Positions 63,401 through 64,000 of a stretch of DNA of 64,000 nt are shown piece after piece. This DNA is from Streptomyces anulatus. Lineage in GTDB: Bacteria; Actinomycetota; Actinomycetes; Streptomycetales; Streptomycetaceae. The notes under the pieces are model-generated. The model saw only the letters and a program-made list of their open reading frames with translations. It was not told where the DNA came from and did not search any database. Positions within the stretch are counted from its first letter, which is position 1. Each line of letters opens with the position of its first letter. The position numbers and the translations under genes are program-made. Location of the stretch: contig NZ_BMVK01000015.1 of assembly GCF_014650675.1 (NCBI RefSeq), positions 124,001 through 188,000 on the forward strand. Direction: 5' to 3'.

Positions 63401-63571
63401 GGCAGCGATGTGGCGAGCCAGTACATGAGGCGCTGATTCCTGGCCGACCGCGGCATAGACGGGGTGCCAGCCAGCGGTGTCGAGTTGCTTCATCCGCTCG
63501 GCGAGCCGATGCGTGATGAGCGATTCGTACAGCCCAGCAACTGGTGCGTTGTCCGAAATGTTGTTGGGCAT
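60434..63571 (-). CDS. SauUSI-like PLD nuclease-helicase-DUF3427 (type IV restriction)
   Basis: A 1045-residue protein. An N-terminal region (1-130) precedes a phospholipase-D-type nuclease domain with H219, K221 and S238/N240 (RLHAKAWLF ... GSSNLSKAAL). A superfamily-2 helicase follows: Walker A ATGTGKT (348-354), DEFHH (442-446), LTATPER (467-473), motif VI QQLGRGLRR (645-653). The C-terminal 250 residues form DUF3427, the modified-DNA reader in SauUSI. The whole order matches SauUSI, which cleaves 5-methylcytosine DNA with ATP. Codon use is less GC-biased than flanking genes. Confidence 0.9.
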   Translation of the reverse strand: MPNNISDNAPVAGLYESLITHRLAERMKQLDTAGWHPVYAAVGQESAPHVLARHIAATVRQVLQGLSPAEQVMAANHILESLKTIEGAQEWVDLVVEGPRQLLSVAEQEAPGVYAIRPATPLSETALITNSPEDPSLGFELRAELATADRVDLLCAFVKWHGLRVLEKSLTSARDRGIPIRVLTTTYIGATERRALDRLVRDFGAEVKVNYELRSTRLHAKAWLFRRSSGFDTAYVGSSNLSKAALLDGLEWNVRLSSIATPSVIRKFEATFDAYWSEPAFEPYDPDADAQRLDDALSHAGSSTRPSDRSITLSGLEVRPYPHQRDMLERLQVERTVHDRHQNLLVAATGTGKTVMAALDYKRLRQTLGRDPRLLFVAHRKEILEQSLRVYQNVLVEANFGELLFANENPDRWTHVFASVQSLTSQALNRFAPDHFDVIVIDEFHHGTSPTYRKILDHFTPHELLGLTATPERMDGLNIQDEFFDGRIAAEMRLWEALENELLSPFHYFGITDNTDMSAIAWKRGGYDPTALSNLFTGNDARARLVVQAVKDKVTDPGAMKALGFCVSVAHARFMADFFRRAGLNAVALSGDTARHERKSALDDLRTGNLQVIFSVDLFNEGLDIPDVDTLLLLRPTSSATVFLQQLGRGLRRTEDKAVLTVLDFIGQHRKEFRFEEQLHALTNLTRNRLLSNVEQDFPQLPSGCQIILESKAKELIIDNIRAQITVNVTQLAREVAAYNEPRLADFLRESGRELKELYRGNGNSWTGLLRRSKLLEPTSPEGEAALLKRVSAFLHVDDPLRVAAYCKLLDDDAPTYDNLSEQEQGYARMFFFSLWPLGGEFLSYQEGLDTLRPQQAFRDELRQVLTHALEQADHVPVPLLGMRASIPLTVHASYSREEILPALGQAAVDGFKPGHFREGVKWCEDIRTDALFVTLEKDEKDFSPETRYKDYALNDSLFHWESQNQTSETSPTGVRYQTHGEKGTHVLLFVRRYKKTDIGGPQPWMLLGPAEYVKHKGSKPMAIEWKVLHQIPADVLTYSAIAAG

Positions 63572-63654
63572 GGCCGAGTTCCCCTTGTCTCGCTGCGTAC
63601 TACATGTGCAGTTGTATCAAGGGGGTCTGTCAGCCGGAGCGATGACCGGAGAAA

Positions 63655-63700
63655 CCGTCGAGGCAGCCAGCCGCGAAGGTGCGGCTGCCTGCCTCGACGG
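63655..63700. terminator. Long hairpin upstream of the SauUSI-like gene
   Basis: CCGTCGAGGCAG/CTGCCTCGACGG encloses an inner GCCGC/GCGGC stem. It lies 15 nt past the stop of the leftward SEC-C gene, so it fits as its terminator and would insulate the restriction gene. Confidence 0.75.
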
Positions 63701-63715
63701 GGGTGATGGTAGGAG

Positions 63716-64000
63716 TCACCCGACTCCGTGGCACCGCCCATAGGCCTCCCCGCTCCCGCACCAGCAGGCGGCCGTGCGGGACGGGGGCCAGGGGACGGCG
63801 CGGCCCCGGGCGGCGAGGGTGGTGGCGTACTGGGGGAGGAGGCCCGGGTCGGCCGGGGACGCGGCCTCGGAGGCGGCGAACGCCTCGTAAGAGGGGACCG
63901 TGCCGGTCACGATGCCCAGGTTCGGGGTGCCCGTCGCGTGGAGGTCCCGGAGCGCGGTCTCCAGGCGGTCCAGGTGCGTGGCGCGGTCCACGTACTCCTC
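63716..64000 (-). CDS. SEC-C motif protein (N-terminal part outside window)
   Basis: The visible 3' end encodes about 94 residues (reading EEYVDRATHLDRLETALRDLHATG onward) and ends with a SEC-C zinc motif ACWCGSGEAYGRCHG. The motif is found at the end of SecA and in small proteins of unknown role. The 5' end lies beyond the right edge. GC and codon use return to the genome norm here, marking the end of the A/T-richer defence segment. Confidence 0.8.
   Translation of the reverse strand, partial: EEYVDRATHLDRLETALRDLHATGTPNLGIVTGTVPSYEAFAASEAASPADPGLLPQYATTLAARGRAVPWPPSRTAACWCGSGEAYGRCHGVG

Overview
The window reads as a chromosomal segment of a Streptomyces. GC is very high with strong third-codon-position bias. 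It carries an SsgA-like sporulation protein (SsgG type), a DasR-type GlcNAc PTS locus, DUF397/XRE-type regulators and the mec/cysO/cysM cysteine route. Gene order resembles the S. coelicolor core around hppD, ssgG, clpS, cysM, nagE/nagF and rph; this is from memory and no alignment was run.

Region 1 (1-5.3 kb): an osmoprotectant (betaine/choline-type) ABC transporter operon follows an Lrp/AsnC regulator and diverges from hppD (tyrosine catabolism). Region 2 (5.3-15.3 kb): a TPR membrane protein, a GlcD-like FAD oxidase, SsgG, two RDD-domain membrane proteins and a secreted M6 metalloprotease. Region 3 (15.3-20.5 kb): NAD salvage (pncA, pncB), clpS with a DUF2017 partner, and an amino-acid permease. 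Region 4 (20.5-25.6 kb): a cysteine-biosynthesis set (mec protease, sulfur carrier cysO, cysM) is split by a cobalamin riboswitch and a B12-type ABC transporter. A 42-residue Cys-containing leader peptide, probably translated from a leaderless mRNA, precedes cysO-cysM. Region 5 (25.7-33.4 kb): membrane-anchored PemK-like protein, metallo-hydrolase, acetyltransferase, then the PTS genes nagE2, nagE1 and nagF with DasR-like operators, rph, rdgB and tRNA-Leu. Region 6 (33.4-49.6 kb): MFS transporter, peroxiredoxin, GroES-like protein, class A PBP, ABC-2 exporter, SGNH hydrolase, DUF445 protein, TSUP permease and an Excalibur lipoprotein.

Region 7 (49.8-64 kb) is more accessory. It holds antibiotic-modifying-enzyme-like proteins, an odd tRNA-like element, unknown small genes, a membrane nuclease, and a small-protein locus (JmjC-type cupin, 149-aa unknown, DUF397, 29-aa membrane peptide, DUF6415-like) divergent from an XRE/TPR regulator. 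A visibly more A/T-rich defence pair follows: a YDG/SRA-HNH endonuclease convergent with a 1045-aa PLD-helicase-DUF3427 protein of SauUSI type. Both are predicted methylation-dependent (type IV) restriction enzymes. The window ends inside a SEC-C protein.

Several genes have a -10-like hexamer ending 6-7 nt before the start codon, suggesting leaderless transcripts. Most convergent or operon ends carry clear GC-rich hairpins.
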